NCBI RefSeq assembly: GCF_013004065.1
Contig: NZ_CP053084.1
Span: 744,001 to 808,000 of the forward strand
Reading direction: 5' to 3'
Length of the DNA stretch: 64,000 nt
From: Limnobacter sp. SAORIC-580
GTDB lineage: Bacteria; Pseudomonadota; Gammaproteobacteria; Burkholderiales; Burkholderiaceae_B
The stretch's first letter is position 1. Each line of letters begins with the position of its first letter. This document shows positions 9,582-18,495 of the stretch, one piece after another. The notes under the pieces are model-generated. The model searched no databases. It saw only the letters and a list, made by a program, of their open reading frames with translations, and was not told the DNA's origin. Made by a program: the position numbers and the translations under genes.

Positions 9582-10637
9582 TCAATTCAGCATCTCCCTT
9601 CTAAGTTTCAACGCTTCGCTGAGTTCCAGCACCGCGTTGGCATAGAAGGAGCTGCGGTTGTAACGGGTTACCACGTAAAAGTTATGCCCACCAGCCACAA
9701 AGGCAGGCTCGCCCTCTCCACGCACCAGTTCAATCAGCGCCAGTTTTTCATCAGGCTGTGTTTCGCCATTTAACTTCACGCCTTTTTGTTGCATCGCCGC
9801 CGGGGTGAAGGTGGGCACAATGTCGGGTGCCAGCAGTTCCTGCAAATTGTCGGCATGTTCTATGTCCACCAACACACGAGTGGCTTTGCCAGTTTCCCAC
9901 CCGTGTACTTTCAGAAAATTGGCCACGCTGAAAATTGCATCGCGGCGGCTGTGAAACAAATCCACGATGCCGTCGGCGTCGCCGTCCACGGCAAATGCAG
10001 TCCATGAGCTGGGCATGAATTGGCCCAGCCCGATAGCCCCCGCATACGAGCCTTTCACCTCAAGCGCATCCAGGTGAGTTCTATTGCACAACGCAATAAA
10101 CGCCTCGAGTTCGCTTAAAAAGAATTCAGAGCGGTCACGTTGGCCTTCAGGGTAGGCAAAGGCCAGCGTGGCCAGGGAGTCGAGCACCCGGTAGTTGCCA
10201 ATGTGTTGCCCGTAAATGGTTTCCACGCCGATAATGGCCACAATTACCTCTTGCGGAATGCCGTATTTGGCTTCCGCCTCTTTCAGGGTGCCCAGGTTGG
10301 CGTCCCAAAACTCCACGCCTTTGCGAATGCGGTAGGGTTCCACAAAACGGCTGCGGTAGGTGTCCCAGTTGCGCACGCCCTTGGTTTTGGGTGGCTTTAC
10401 GGCCTTCACCACTTGGGGCAGAAGTTCCGCCTGTTTCAACAGTTCAAGTGTGGTGCTCGCTGGGATGCCTTCTTTGGCTTTCAGTCGCTCTGCCAGGGCT
10501 GTCGCATTTTTGTGTTCGGCAAAATTAACCTTGTCGGTCTCTTGGGCCTGTACGGCTTGAGTGCACAGTGCTGTGCTGATTAGAATGGTGGCAAAGCTTG
10601 ATAAGATTCGTTGAGTAGTCACAAAAGGAGTCAGCAT
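9582..10637 (-). CDS. mltB: Membrane-bound lytic murein transglycosylase B
   Basis: About 351 residues. It cleaves peptidoglycan glycan strands to 1,6-anhydromuropeptides in the periplasm. The ATG at 10637 gives a signal peptide (TTQRILSSFATILISTALCTQAVQA); a GTG at 10715 would add 26 residues without a better ribosome site. The family 3 transglycosylase core has catalytic Glu in IIGVETIYGQHIGNYRVLD and the later AIGLGQFMPSSW and DGIVDLFHSRRDAIFSVANF. No lipobox Cys is visible, so this copy may be soluble. Convergent with cysM, 17 bases apart. Confidence 0.88.
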   Translation of the reverse strand: MLTPFVTTQRILSSFATILISTALCTQAVQAQETDKVNFAEHKNATALAERLKAKEGIPASTTLELLKQAELLPQVVKAVKPPKTKGVRNWDTYRSRFVEPYRIRKGVEFWDANLGTLKEAEAKYGIPQEVIVAIIGVETIYGQHIGNYRVLDSLATLAFAYPEGQRDRSEFFLSELEAFIALCNRTHLDALEVKGSYAGAIGLGQFMPSSWTAFAVDGDADGIVDLFHSRRDAIFSVANFLKVHGWETGKATRVLVDIEHADNLQELLAPDIVPTFTPAAMQQKGVKLNGETQPDEKLALIELVRGEGEPAFVAGGHNFYVVTRYNRSSFYANAVLELSEALKLRREMLN

Positions 10638-10752
10638 GTCCGGTAGAGGCGAAGTCAAAAGAAGTAGTGGTCGACCCGGCGCATGTTTGCTTGAATTGGC
10701 AGGTCTGTTGTTCACTATAACCCAGCATTCCCGTGCTGTTTGGGCCTAAGCC

Positions 10753-11673
10753 ATGACCACAGCCTATATTTCCCATTCTGATTGCGCCCTGCACAACCCT
10801 GGTCTGGGCCACCCCGAGAGCATGGCTCGTTTGCGGGTGATTCGTGAAAAATTGCAGGCCTCCGATTTGTGGCCGCGCCTGGTTCATTGCGAGGCGCCCG
10901 AGGTGCCATGGTCGGCTGTGACGGCAGTACATACGCCCGCATATGTAGAAAGCATCAAAGCCCGTTTCCCCTTGAAGCGGAATATTGACATCGATGGCGA
11001 TACCACTTTGTCAGAATTTTCGTTGGATGCAGCACGTCGCGCTGCGGGTGCCTGTGTGCATGCAGTCGATTTGGTCATGGCCCATGCTGTGAACAATGCT
11101 TTTTGTGCCGTTCGCCCGCCCGGGCACCACGCGTGTGTGGACCGTGCCATGGGCTTTTGCGTGTTCAACAACGTCGCAATTGCTGCGCAGCATGCCATTG
11201 ATGCCTATCGGCTTGAGAGAGTGCTTATCGTGGACTTTGATGTACACCACGGCAATGGCACCGAGCATGCATTTGCCAACAACCCCAAGGTGCTGATGTG
11301 CAGTACTTTTCAATCGCCTTTGTATCCTTTCAGTGGCGGGCTTGATGGAGCGCGCAACATGGTGAATTGTCCCATTCAACCCGGTGGTGGTCGCGAAGAA
11401 ATCAAACACGCCATTCAAACCCACTGGGTAGATGCGATTGATCGCTTCAAGCCACAGTTGGTGTTGGTCTCAGCCGGGTTTGACGCCCATGAAAGCGACC
11501 CATTGGCTGACATGACCCTTAGCACTGAGGACTATGGCTGGATCACCCAATTCCTCAAGCGTGTCGCTGAAGAATATTGCGATGGCAAACTGGTCAGTAC
11601 GCTGGAAGGGGGTTATGAACTGGAGGCTTTGGCCGATTCTGTATATGCCCATGTGGAGGCGCTTGCATCGTGA
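10753..11673 (+). CDS. Histone deacetylase-family hydrolase (acetylpolyamine amidohydrolase-like)
   Basis: A 306-residue zinc amidohydrolase of the HDAC/AcuC/AphA superfamily. Visible: HNPGLGHPESMARL, the active-site pair in RPPGHHAC, zinc ligands Asp and His in VDFDVHHGNGTEHAF, the third ligand Asp in SAGFDAHESDPLAD, and EGGYELEAL. Bacterial members deacetylate polyamines or small acetyl-amides; the substrate is not deducible. It overlaps the carbonic anhydrase start by 4 bases (GTGA), so the two are translationally coupled. Confidence 0.9.
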   Translation: MTTAYISHSDCALHNPGLGHPESMARLRVIREKLQASDLWPRLVHCEAPEVPWSAVTAVHTPAYVESIKARFPLKRNIDIDGDTTLSEFSLDAARRAAGACVHAVDLVMAHAVNNAFCAVRPPGHHACVDRAMGFCVFNNVAIAAQHAIDAYRLERVLIVDFDVHHGNGTEHAFANNPKVLMCSTFQSPLYPFSGGLDGARNMVNCPIQPGGGREEIKHAIQTHWVDAIDRFKPQLVLVSAGFDAHESDPLADMTLSTEDYGWITQFLKRVAEEYCDGKLVSTLEGGYELEALADSVYAHVEALAS

Positions 11674-12359
11674 TTTTTTCAACCCCCGCGCCGTATTCCG
11701 AAAATCGATTGAGTGAAATGTTGGCGCGCAATGCGCAATGGGCTGGGCAAATTACAGCGCAAGATCCCGATTACTTCAAGCGGCTTTCTGCTGGGCAAAG
11801 CCCGGCCTTTACCGTGATCAGTTGTTGCGATAGTCGAGCCGATCCCAATACCCTGCTGCAAAGCAATCTGGGTGAATTGTTCGTCTACAAAAATGTGGCC
11901 AATCAGGCTGGTTTGAACGATCTGAGTTTGCAAACTGCAATCCAGTTTTCCATTGACAGCTTGAAAGTGAAGCATATCCTGGTGTTTGGGCACCACAATT
12001 GCGGTGGCGTTCGTATTGCCTTGGGTTTGCATGCAGGCGGTGCACCTGGCGATTGGCTGGAAGGTGTGCGTGAGCTGGCCCACGATCATCAGTTGTTCAA
12101 CCCGGCCTCGCCTGAGCAAGCCAACCGGAATGTCGACAAACTGTGTGAGCTGAATGTGATTCAGCAGGTGAGACTGGCTGCGTTGAGCCCATCGGTGAAT
12201 GCCGCCTGGGGTCGGGGCGAACCAGTGGCTGTGGGTGGCTTGGTGTACAGCCTGTCAACCGGGCGGGTCATTGATTTGGATTGCACGATTCGAAGCCGGG
12301 CCGAGATCGATGAGCGCTGCTTTTCAGCCATGAAAGCGATCTGCGCACGCTACCAATAA
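11670..12359 (+). CDS. can: Beta-class carbonic anhydrase
   Basis: A 229-residue zinc enzyme that interconverts CO2 and bicarbonate. The beta-class ligands are present: Cys52, Asp54 and Arg56 in SCCDSRAD, and His108 and Cys111 in FGHHNCGG. The start is GTG at 11670, overlapping the stop of the deacetylase-like gene. Length and motifs are typical of Can/CynT-type enzymes; gene symbol can is by similarity of form. A short palindrome (AGAGT-N4-ACTCT, 12380-12393) follows the gene but has no strong T tract. Confidence 0.92.
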   Translation: MIFSTPAPYSENRLSEMLARNAQWAGQITAQDPDYFKRLSAGQSPAFTVISCCDSRADPNTLLQSNLGELFVYKNVANQAGLNDLSLQTAIQFSIDSLKVKHILVFGHHNCGGVRIALGLHAGGAPGDWLEGVRELAHDHQLFNPASPEQANRNVDKLCELNVIQQVRLAALSPSVNAAWGRGEPVAVGGLVYSLSTGRVIDLDCTIRSRAEIDERCFSAMKAICARYQ

Positions 12360-12482
12360 CCTCGACAAACCCCCCCTTAGAGTGTAGACTCTATGAAAAA
12401 TCGAACGATCGTGCGTTTTTTCTGAAAACGCTTCGTATAATCACATTCACACATTATCAATTTCAATTATGGGATGGCTTGC
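12360..12482 (+). promoter_or_regulatory. Intergenic region with candidate etfBA promoter
   Basis: The 123 bases before etfB contain a perfect TATAAT at 12436-12441, about 40 bases before the etfB start. No good -35 box is visible at 16-18 bases upstream of it. A small inverted repeat (CGTTTT...AAAACG, 12414-12430) overlaps the expected -35 zone. Weak evidence for a promoter. Confidence 0.35.
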
Positions 12483-13232
12483 ATGAAGATCCTGGTACCC
12501 GTTAAACGCGTAGTCGACTACAACGTAAAAGTGCGCTGCAAAAGCGACGGTTCTGGCGTGGATATCGCCAACGTTAAAATGTCGATGAACCCCTTCGACG
12601 AAATCGCCGTTGAAGAAGCCACGCGCCTGAAAGAAGCTGGCGTGGCCACTGAAGTGATTGCCGTAAGCTGTGGCGTGGCCCAATGTGTTGAAACTTTGCG
12701 CACCGCTGCTGCCATTGGCGCTGACCGTGGCATTCTGGTTGAAACCGATGTTGAGCTGCAGCCTCTGGCCGTTGCAAAAATCCTCAAAGCGATTGTTGAG
12801 AAAGAAGGCATTGACCTGGTCATCATGGGTAAGCAAGCCATTGACGACGATTGCAACCAGACCGGCCAGATGCTGGCTGCCCTGGCAGACATGCCACAGG
12901 GCACCTTCGCATCCAAAGTGGTTGTTGAAGGTGGCAAAGTGAATGTAACCCGTGAAGTGGATGGCGGCCTGGAAACGGTTAGCCTGAGCCTGCCAGCGGT
13001 TGTAACCACTGACCTGCGCCTGAACGAGCCACGCTATGTGACTTTGCCCAACATCATGAAGGCCAAGAAAAAACAGATCGACACCATCAAGCCCGCTGAC
13101 TTGGGCGTGAATGTTGATCCACGCATCAAAACCCTGAAAGTGAGCGACCCGCCCACTCGTTCAGCCGGTATCACCGTGCCCGATGTGGCCACGCTGGTCG
13201 ACAAGCTGAAGAATGAAGCGAAAGTGATCTAA
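12483..13232 (+). CDS. etfB: Electron transfer flavoprotein beta subunit
   Basis: A 249-residue subunit that binds AMP and, with EtfA, carries electrons from acyl-CoA dehydrogenases to the quinone pool. The start at 12483 gives the canonical N-terminus [18 protein letters not shown]; an ATG three codons earlier exists. The ETF-beta signature [20 protein letters not shown] is visible, as is the AMP-site region [17 protein letters not shown]. It is followed 25 bases later by etfA and then an acyl-CoA dehydrogenase, forming a fatty-acid or amino-acid oxidation operon. Confidence 0.95.
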   Translation: MKILVPVKRVVDYNVKVRCKSDGSGVDIANVKMSMNPFDEIAVEEATRLKEAGVATEVIAVSCGVAQCVETLRTAAAIGADRGILVETDVELQPLAVAKILKAIVEKEGIDLVIMGKQAIDDDCNQTGQMLAALADMPQGTFASKVVVEGGKVNVTREVDGGLETVSLSLPAVVTTDLRLNEPRYVTLPNIMKAKKKQIDTIKPADLGVNVDPRIKTLKVSDPPTRSAGITVPDVATLVDKLKNEAKVI

Positions 13233-13257
13233 CACAGGGAATACAGGAGCACAAATC

Positions 13258-14187
13258 ATGTCAGTACTCGTAATTGCAGAACACGACAATCAAAGTATCA
13301 AGCCCGCTACGCTGAACACCATTGCTGCGGCCCAGAAAATTGGTGGCGACATTCACGTGTTGGTCTCTGGCAAGGGATGTGGTGCTGCCGCTGAGCAGGC
13401 TGCCAAGGCTGCCGGTGTAGCCAAGGTATTGCTTGCAGATTCTGATTCACTGGGTGACCAGTTGGCAGAAAACCTGGCTGCGCAAATTCTGGCCGTGGCT
13501 GGTAACTATGGTCACATTTTGGCACCCTCAACCAGCGTGGGTAAAAACGTATTGCCGCGTGTTGCCGCCAAGCTGGATGTCGCTCAAATTTCCGACATCA
13601 TCAGTGTTGAAAGCACAGACACCTTCACACGCCCAATTTACGCCGGCAACGTGATCGCCACGGTTCAGTCTTCTGACGCCACCAAGGTAATCACCGTTCG
13701 CACCACTGCATTCGACCCGGTTGCAGCCGAAGGCGGTTCTGCTGCCATTGAAAACCTGAGCGCCGCTGCCGATTCTGGCAAGTCCACATTCGTAAGTCGC
13801 GAAGTGGCCAAGAGCGATCGCCCTGAACTGACAGCCGCAGGCACTATTATTTCCGGTGGTCGTGGTATGGGTTCGGCTGAAAATTTCAGCGTGTTGAATC
13901 CCTTGGCCGACAAACTGAACGCTGCCATTGGCGCTTCACGCGCAGCAGTGGATGCAGGTTATGCACCCAACGACTGGCAGGTTGGCCAAACCGGCAAAAT
14001 CGTGGCGCCGCAGTTGTACATGGCTTTTGGTATTTCCGGTGCCATTCAGCACCTGGCTGGCATGAAAGACAGCAAGGTGATTGTGGCTGTGAACAAAGAC
14101 CCCGAAGCACCAATTTTTGGTGTGGCCGACTATGGTTTGGTGGGCGACCTGTTCGACGTAGTGCCACAGCTGACTGAAAAGCTGTAA
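13258..14187 (+). CDS. etfA: Electron transfer flavoprotein alpha subunit
   Basis: A 309-residue FAD-binding subunit. The C-terminal FAD domain shows SGGRGMGS, the ETF-alpha signature LYMAFGISGAIQHLAGM and VAVNKDPEAPIFGVADYGLVGD. The N-terminal half is the usual adenine-nucleotide-hydrolase-like fold. An AGGAG-type site lies just before the ATG. Co-transcribed with etfB upstream and an acyl-CoA dehydrogenase downstream. Confidence 0.95.
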   Translation: MSVLVIAEHDNQSIKPATLNTIAAAQKIGGDIHVLVSGKGCGAAAEQAAKAAGVAKVLLADSDSLGDQLAENLAAQILAVAGNYGHILAPSTSVGKNVLPRVAAKLDVAQISDIISVESTDTFTRPIYAGNVIATVQSSDATKVITVRTTAFDPVAAEGGSAAIENLSAAADSGKSTFVSREVAKSDRPELTAAGTIISGGRGMGSAENFSVLNPLADKLNAAIGASRAAVDAGYAPNDWQVGQTGKIVAPQLYMAFGISGAIQHLAGMKDSKVIVAVNKDPEAPIFGVADYGLVGDLFDVVPQLTEKL

Positions 14188-14237
14188 TTACAAAACTGTA
14201 AGTAATCAAAAACGCAAAGCTGTATCAGGAGACGACA

Positions 14238-16043
14238 ATGAGTTACAACGCCCCAGTCAAAGACATGATGTTTGTCTTGAAAGAATTGGCCGGCTTGGAT
14301 CAAGTATCCCAGTTGCCCGGTTGTGAAGATGCGACCGAGGAAACCGTGGATGCGGTTCTGAATGAAAATGCGAAGTTCACCAGCGAAGTGGTAGCCCCAT
14401 TGAACTGGTCGGGCGACGTAGAGGCCGCCAACTGGAAAGACGGCGTTGTAACCACAGCCAAAGGCTTCAAGGAAGCATTCAAAGCCTTCGGCGAGCAAGG
14501 CTGGCAAGGTCTGCAGCACCCCGCTGAATTTGGCGGCCAAGGTCTGCCCAAGCTGGTGGCAACACCTTGCATGGAAATGGTCAACGGCGCCAACCTCAGC
14601 TTTGCGTTGTGCCCCTTGCTGACCGATGGCGCAATTGAAGCGTTGTTGGTGGCAGGCAGCCAGCAACTGAAAGAAACGTATATCCCCAAAATGATTTCCG
14701 GCGAATGGACCGGCACCATGAACCTGACCGAGCCACAGGCCGGTTCAGACCTGGCGTTGGTGCGTTCCAAAGCCGTGCCGCAAGACGATGGCACCTATCG
14801 TATTTCTGGCCAGAAAATCTACATCACCTACGGTGAACACGACATGGCCGGCAACATTGTGCACTTGGTGCTTGCCCGTACCCCCGATGCGCCCGAAGGC
14901 GTGAAAGGCATCAGTCTGTTCGTAGTGCCCAAGTTTTTGGTGAACGAAGACGGTTCTTTGGGCAAACGCAACGATGTGTACTGCGCATCCATCGAACACA
15001 AGCTGGGTATCAAGGCCTCGCCAACCGCGGTGCTGCTGTATGGCGACAACAAGGGCGAAGTGGGCCAGGGCGCGATTGGTTACCTGGTGGGTGAAGAGAA
15101 CAAGGGTTTGCAGTACATGTTCGTTATGATGAACGCCGCCCGTTTCCAGGTGGGTGTTCAGGGTATTGGTTTGGCCGAGCGTGCTTATCAAAAAGCCGTG
15201 CAGTACGCCAACGACCGCGTGCAGTCTCGCCCGGTTGATGGCTCTGCCAACGAAGCCGTTGCCATTATTCACCACCCCGATGTGAAGCGCATGTTGATGA
15301 GTATGCGTAGTCAGGTTGAAGCTGCGCGCGCCATGGCTTGCGTGGCCGGTGCTGCATACGATGCCGCCCATTTCCACGCCGATGAAGCCACACGCAAGCA
15401 AAACATGGCTGTGTATGAATTCATGGTGCCGCTGGTTAAAGGCTGGTCGACTGAAATGAGTATCGATGTGACATCCACCGGTGTGCAGGTACACGGCGGC
15501 ATGGGCTTCATTGAAGAAACAGGTGCAGCGCAGTACTACCGCGATGCAAAAATCCTGACCATCTACGAAGGCACAACCGCCATTCAGGCCAACGACCTGG
15601 TGGGCCGCAAAACCTCGCGTGACGGTGGCGCCATGGTCAAAGCCCTGTGTGCGGAAATTGCACGCACAGTGGTTCAGTTGAATGAATCCGGTTCTGCTCA
15701 TGCCAAGGCAGTGGCAGCCCGCCTGGACGCAGCTCGCGCTTCGTTCCTGGATGCGGCACAGTTTGTAGTCGACAACATGAAGAGTAATCCAAACGCAGTG
15801 TTTGCAGGTTCAGTGCCTTATTTGAAATTGGCTGGCACCACTGTGGCTGGTTGGCAAATGGCGCGTGCGCTGTTGGCCGCAGAAGCGAAAATCAAGGCTG
15901 GCGAAACAGACAGTTTCTACAGCGACAAGATTTTGACCTCGCGTTTCTTTGCCGACCATGTATTGAACACCGTGCCTGGCCTGCGCGACAGTATTGTGAA
16001 CGGTTATCAGGGCGTCACAGAAATGACAGTTGCAAATTTCTGA
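14238..16043 (+). CDS. Acyl-CoA dehydrogenase of the long DmdC-like subfamily
   Basis: A 601-residue flavoprotein, longer than classic acyl-CoA dehydrogenases (about 380) because of N- and C-terminal extensions seen in the DmdC (methylmercaptopropionyl-CoA dehydrogenase) type. Visible: TEPQAGSDL and the substrate-binding strand about residue 160-170, GIGLAERAYQKAVQYANDRVQ, QVHGGMGFIEETGAAQYYRDAKI and IYEGTTAIQANDLVGRK, which holds the catalytic Glu region. Third gene of the etfBA operon, so its electrons probably pass to that ETF. The acyl substrate cannot be assigned. Confidence 0.9.
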   Translation: MSYNAPVKDMMFVLKELAGLDQVSQLPGCEDATEETVDAVLNENAKFTSEVVAPLNWSGDVEAANWKDGVVTTAKGFKEAFKAFGEQGWQGLQHPAEFGGQGLPKLVATPCMEMVNGANLSFALCPLLTDGAIEALLVAGSQQLKETYIPKMISGEWTGTMNLTEPQAGSDLALVRSKAVPQDDGTYRISGQKIYITYGEHDMAGNIVHLVLARTPDAPEGVKGISLFVVPKFLVNEDGSLGKRNDVYCASIEHKLGIKASPTAVLLYGDNKGEVGQGAIGYLVGEENKGLQYMFVMMNAARFQVGVQGIGLAERAYQKAVQYANDRVQSRPVDGSANEAVAIIHHPDVKRMLMSMRSQVEAARAMACVAGAAYDAAHFHADEATRKQNMAVYEFMVPLVKGWSTEMSIDVTSTGVQVHGGMGFIEETGAAQYYRDAKILTIYEGTTAIQANDLVGRKTSRDGGAMVKALCAEIARTVVQLNESGSAHAKAVAARLDAARASFLDAAQFVVDNMKSNPNAVFAGSVPYLKLAGTTVAGWQMARALLAAEAKIKAGETDSFYSDKILTSRFFADHVLNTVPGLRDSIVNGYQGVTEMTVANF

Positions 16044-16066
16044 TTGACTCTGGTTGTTCAGTCATT

Positions 16067-16095
16067 AAAAAGCCCCTCACATCGAGGGGCTTTTT
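16067..16095 (+). terminator. Rho-independent terminator after the etfBA-acyl-CoA dehydrogenase operon
   Basis: A perfect 12-base stem (AAAAAGCCCCTC with GAGGGGCTTTTT) with a 5-base loop begins 24 bases after the dehydrogenase stop codon and ends in a T run. Confidence 0.9.
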
Positions 16096-16110
16096 GTTTA
16101 TGCTCAATGC

Positions 16111-16503
16111 ATGAATTATTCAAATCTTGCTGACCTGGTGTTGCTGATCCACTTTGTCATTGTGCTGTTTGTGGTGGGTGGCCTGCTGCTGATCCTATTG
16201 GGCAATTTATTGCGTTGGCCTTGGGTCAACCGCTGGTGGTTCAGGGCCATGCACTTGCTTGCCATCTCAGTGGTTGTTCTTGAAAGCTGGCTGGGCATTG
16301 AATGCCCGCTCACCACACTTGAAAACTGGTTGCGCCTGCATGCAGGGCAGGGGGTTTATCAGGGCAGCTTCATTCAACACTGGGTTCACGGGGTCATGTT
16401 CTATCAGGCCCCAGGCTGGGTGTTTGCCTTGGCTTACACCCTGTTTGGCCTTGCGGTTGTGACGGCTTGGTGGCGCTGGCCGCCGCAGCGAATTTGTAGT
16501 TAA
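16111..16503 (+). CDS. DUF2784 membrane protein
   Basis: A 130-residue inner-membrane protein with about four hydrophobic helices. It has the DUF2784 core HFVIVLFVVGGLLLILLGN, ESWLGIECPLTTLENWLR and a C-terminal helix ending in WWRWPPQ. Function unknown. It begins 16 bases after the terminator of the upstream operon. A decayed, internally deleted relative lies at 21270-21356, so this family was duplicated locally. Confidence 0.85.
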   Translation: MNYSNLADLVLLIHFVIVLFVVGGLLLILLGNLLRWPWVNRWWFRAMHLLAISVVVLESWLGIECPLTTLENWLRLHAGQGVYQGSFIQHWVHGVMFYQAPGWVFALAYTLFGLAVVTAWWRWPPQRICS

Positions 16504-16709
16504 TACTTTGTTTTTGGTTCATGCATTGCCTTGGCAATCGCTTGAATCACCACATCATGGTGTGTGGTTTGTTGGGCAATTTCCGTTGTCTTGGTGGCCT
16601 TGGCTTTCTCGCATTCGGTCATCGGTTGATTCACCGGGTTGTTTGCCAAAGCAAGGGTGGATGCTGTGCTTATGGCGATTGCAAAGCAAGTTTGTGCGAA
16701 TGTTTTCAT
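16500..16709 (-). CDS. Small exported protein, 69 residues
   Basis: A short gene supported by a ribosome site (GGAG 7 bases before ATG at 16709) and a clear signal peptide (KTFAQTCFAIAISTASTLALA, then NNPVNQ). The mature part is about 48 residues, polar, rich in Thr, Lys and His, with one Cys (MTECEKAKATKTTEIAQQ). No family recognised. It converges on the DUF2784 gene, overlapping its last 4 bases. Confidence 0.6.
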   Translation of the reverse strand: MKTFAQTCFAIAISTASTLALANNPVNQPMTECEKAKATKTTEIAQQTTHHDVVIQAIAKAMHEPKTKY

Positions 16710-16824
16710 GGCGGTCTCCAGTGGTTGAAGATTCGGCACGACCTCGTACCGAATCCAGTTCCACTGTGCGACCTTTCGAATGACAAACTTCCCACTGCAT
16801 GATTACAGTTGTGTCATTCTGGTC

Positions 16825-17085
16825 TTACCAACCCCCAATGCTGGCGCCCGCTGCGTCAAACCCGCCAATTGCACCATCGGAAAACCAGCCGGAAAAGTTC
16901 AGCCATTCCGTGGTTTCGGTCACCAGCACGGTGGGCAGCTCAGTGGTCAGATTCGTGGCTTGGGCCAGGCCAATGCCAGCCAAAACAATCAGTAAAATTA
17001 ATGTTGTCCTGAGTGCCTTGTTTGCGGTTTCAAACAGGTTCCAGTTCAGGTCCAGGCCAGTGAGGTTTTCGGGCCATTCGTTCAT
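16825..17085 (-). CDS. Small membrane protein, 86 residues, unknown function
   Basis: The ATG at 17085 is preceded by AAAGGAGTGTGAATC, a strong ribosome site. The protein has a short polar N-terminus (MNEWPENLTGLDLNWNLFE), one transmembrane helix (about 27-45, TTLILLIVLAGIGLAQA) and a Gly- and Trp-containing tail ending FDAAGASIGGW. No family recognised. It is divergent from the LysR gene 90 bases away and may be its target. Confidence 0.55.
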   Translation of the reverse strand: MNEWPENLTGLDLNWNLFETANKALRTTLILLIVLAGIGLAQATNLTTELPTVLVTETTEWLNFSGWFSDGAIGGFDAAGASIGGW

Positions 17086-17175
17086 GATTCACACTCCTTT
17101 TGAGATGGTGTGAAGTCATGGTATTGATGTACATTGTGCAAATAAACTACCGGTATCGAATTACACCATTGCGCC

Positions 17176-18123
17176 ATGAGCAACAATTTCAATGAACTTC
17201 AAGCGGCTGAAACTTTCCTGATGGTGGTCAACACCGGTAGCTTTGCGGCTGCGGCCAAGCTGAAAGGCGAGAACCCGTCCAGTATCAGCCGGGCCATTGC
17301 GCAGCTCGAGGCTCATTTGAATATCCGTCTGCTTAACCGCACCACGCGGCAGGTCAAAATTACCGAGGCGGGCGAAATTTATAAACTGTATGCGCAGCGC
17401 ATGCTGGAAAGTCAGCAAGAGGCGCGTGATGCGATTACCCAACTGCAAAGCGGGCAGCCGCACGGAACCGTTCGTATCAGCCTTCCGGTGATCGTGGGCG
17501 AAAAGATACTCGCACCCCGCCTGCCTGAATTTCATGCCAAGTACCCCGATGTGCAACTGCAAGTGGACCTCTCCAACCGCAACGCAATGATTGTAGAAGA
17601 AGGCTTTGATATTGCTTTGCGTGTTGGCTTGTTGCAAGACTCCACCTTGCGGGCCCGCAAAGTGGCCACCATTTGGCGAAAGTTGTATGCCGCGCCTGCT
17701 TACCTTGAAAAGCATGGCGTACCCCAAACCCCGGCAGATCTGGTTCACCACCAGTGCATTGCATTTTCTCAGCGCGGCGACCAAAAAGAATGGGAGTTCT
17801 GGCCTAAAAATGGCGCGCAGCCCAGTCAAAAGCACCGGGTGATTTCATGGCTTACCTGTTCCAGTCCCATGATGGTGGTGCGTGCCATTCAGTCGGGTCT
17901 GGGTTTGGGTCGAAGCGCAGACTGGATGCTGCAGGGCGCCTTGGCACGTGGCGAACTGGTTGAAATTCTTGCAGATTGGTATTGCGACAACCCGGCCACA
18001 GGCGGTTTGCCCATGTACTTGGTGTTTCCACCGGGTTTAAGCAGCCAGTTGTCCCTGAAAACCCGGGTGGTCGCCGACTTTCTGGAGCAAATTGTTCGCA
18101 CAGAATTCAAAAAGGCAGATTAA
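17176..18123 (+). CDS. LysR-family transcriptional regulator
   Basis: A 315-residue LysR regulator: winged helix-turn-helix at residues 5-65 (AETFLMVVNTGSFAAAAKLK, PSSISRAIAQLEAHLNIRLLNRTTRQ), then the effector-binding domain (about 90-300). The SSISRAI helix and the CSSPMMVVRAIQSGLGLG region resemble the common CrgA/DmlR-like subgroup. It is divergent from the small membrane-protein gene at 16825-17085. The effector is unknown. It is followed by decayed gene fragments rather than a structural gene. Confidence 0.88.
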   Translation: MSNNFNELQAAETFLMVVNTGSFAAAAKLKGENPSSISRAIAQLEAHLNIRLLNRTTRQVKITEAGEIYKLYAQRMLESQQEARDAITQLQSGQPHGTVRISLPVIVGEKILAPRLPEFHAKYPDVQLQVDLSNRNAMIVEEGFDIALRVGLLQDSTLRARKVATIWRKLYAAPAYLEKHGVPQTPADLVHHQCIAFSQRGDQKEWEFWPKNGAQPSQKHRVISWLTCSSPMMVVRAIQSGLGLGRSADWMLQGALARGELVEILADWYCDNPATGGLPMYLVFPPGLSSQLSLKTRVVADFLEQIVRTEFKKAD

Positions 18124-18130
18124 ACCGCAT

Positions 18131-18289
18131 TTTGCTGACAGCGAATCTTTCAGCCATCGGCTACATAGCTGAACAACAAAAAATATTCTCAGAGACACAA
18201 TGCTCGGCAACACCTGCATCACGATCGGTATGGGTTTAAGCCTGACCGTGGAAGATTTTCGACGCACCGCATCACACCTCCGGTTGCGA
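18131..18289 (+). pseudogene. Decayed 5' end of a BASS-family symporter gene (duplicate of 21431-21600)
   Basis: Bases 18131-18266 repeat 21431-21600, which cover the leader and first codons of the intact symporter gene at 21501, with few substitutions. Shared are the stretch around TGAACAACAAAAAATATTCT, the start ATGCTCGGCAACACC and TTAAGCCTGACCGTGGAAG. This copy lacks 33 bases lying between two near-identical GATCGGT-ending repeats in the intact copy, plus one leader base. After codon 22 the reading frame diverges into unrelated sequence and ends at TGA 18313-18315. It cannot make a transporter. Confidence 0.8.
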
Positions 18290-18300
18290 TGGAACTGTAA

Positions 18301-18483
18301 ATCAACGAAGCCGTGAAGCAGGCGGTGATGCGCGCATGGAATTCAACTTACACCTTTGGTAAGTACCTTTCCCCAACTGCGGAGGCATTTTGTTATTTCA
18401 TACTGGAGCGAGGTGAGCCCTTTTTGATCTCCGAATTTCAAGAGCATCACCTCAACCTGATGCAAAATACAATCAAGCCTTGA
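18301..18483 (+). pseudogene. C-terminal remnant of a probable LysR-type regulator
   Basis: A stop-free stretch of 60 codons without a plausible start reads, in part, AVMRAWNSTYTFGKYLSP and TAEAFCYFILERGEPFL, then a TGA. This resembles the last 50 residues of LysR effector domains (G-K-x-L-S-P-x-A-E-A-F pattern). The rest of the gene is absent. It directly follows the symporter fragment, so this spot is a junction of two broken genes. The LysR assignment rests on a short pattern only. Confidence 0.45.
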
Positions 18484-18495
18484 CGGCAAGCAAAC

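Noticed and set aside
14745..15701. Minus-strand open frame of 318 codons opposite the acyl-CoA dehydrogenase
   Set aside because: Rich in His, Thr and Gly as expected for antisense reading of a codon-biased gene; no start signal or family pattern.
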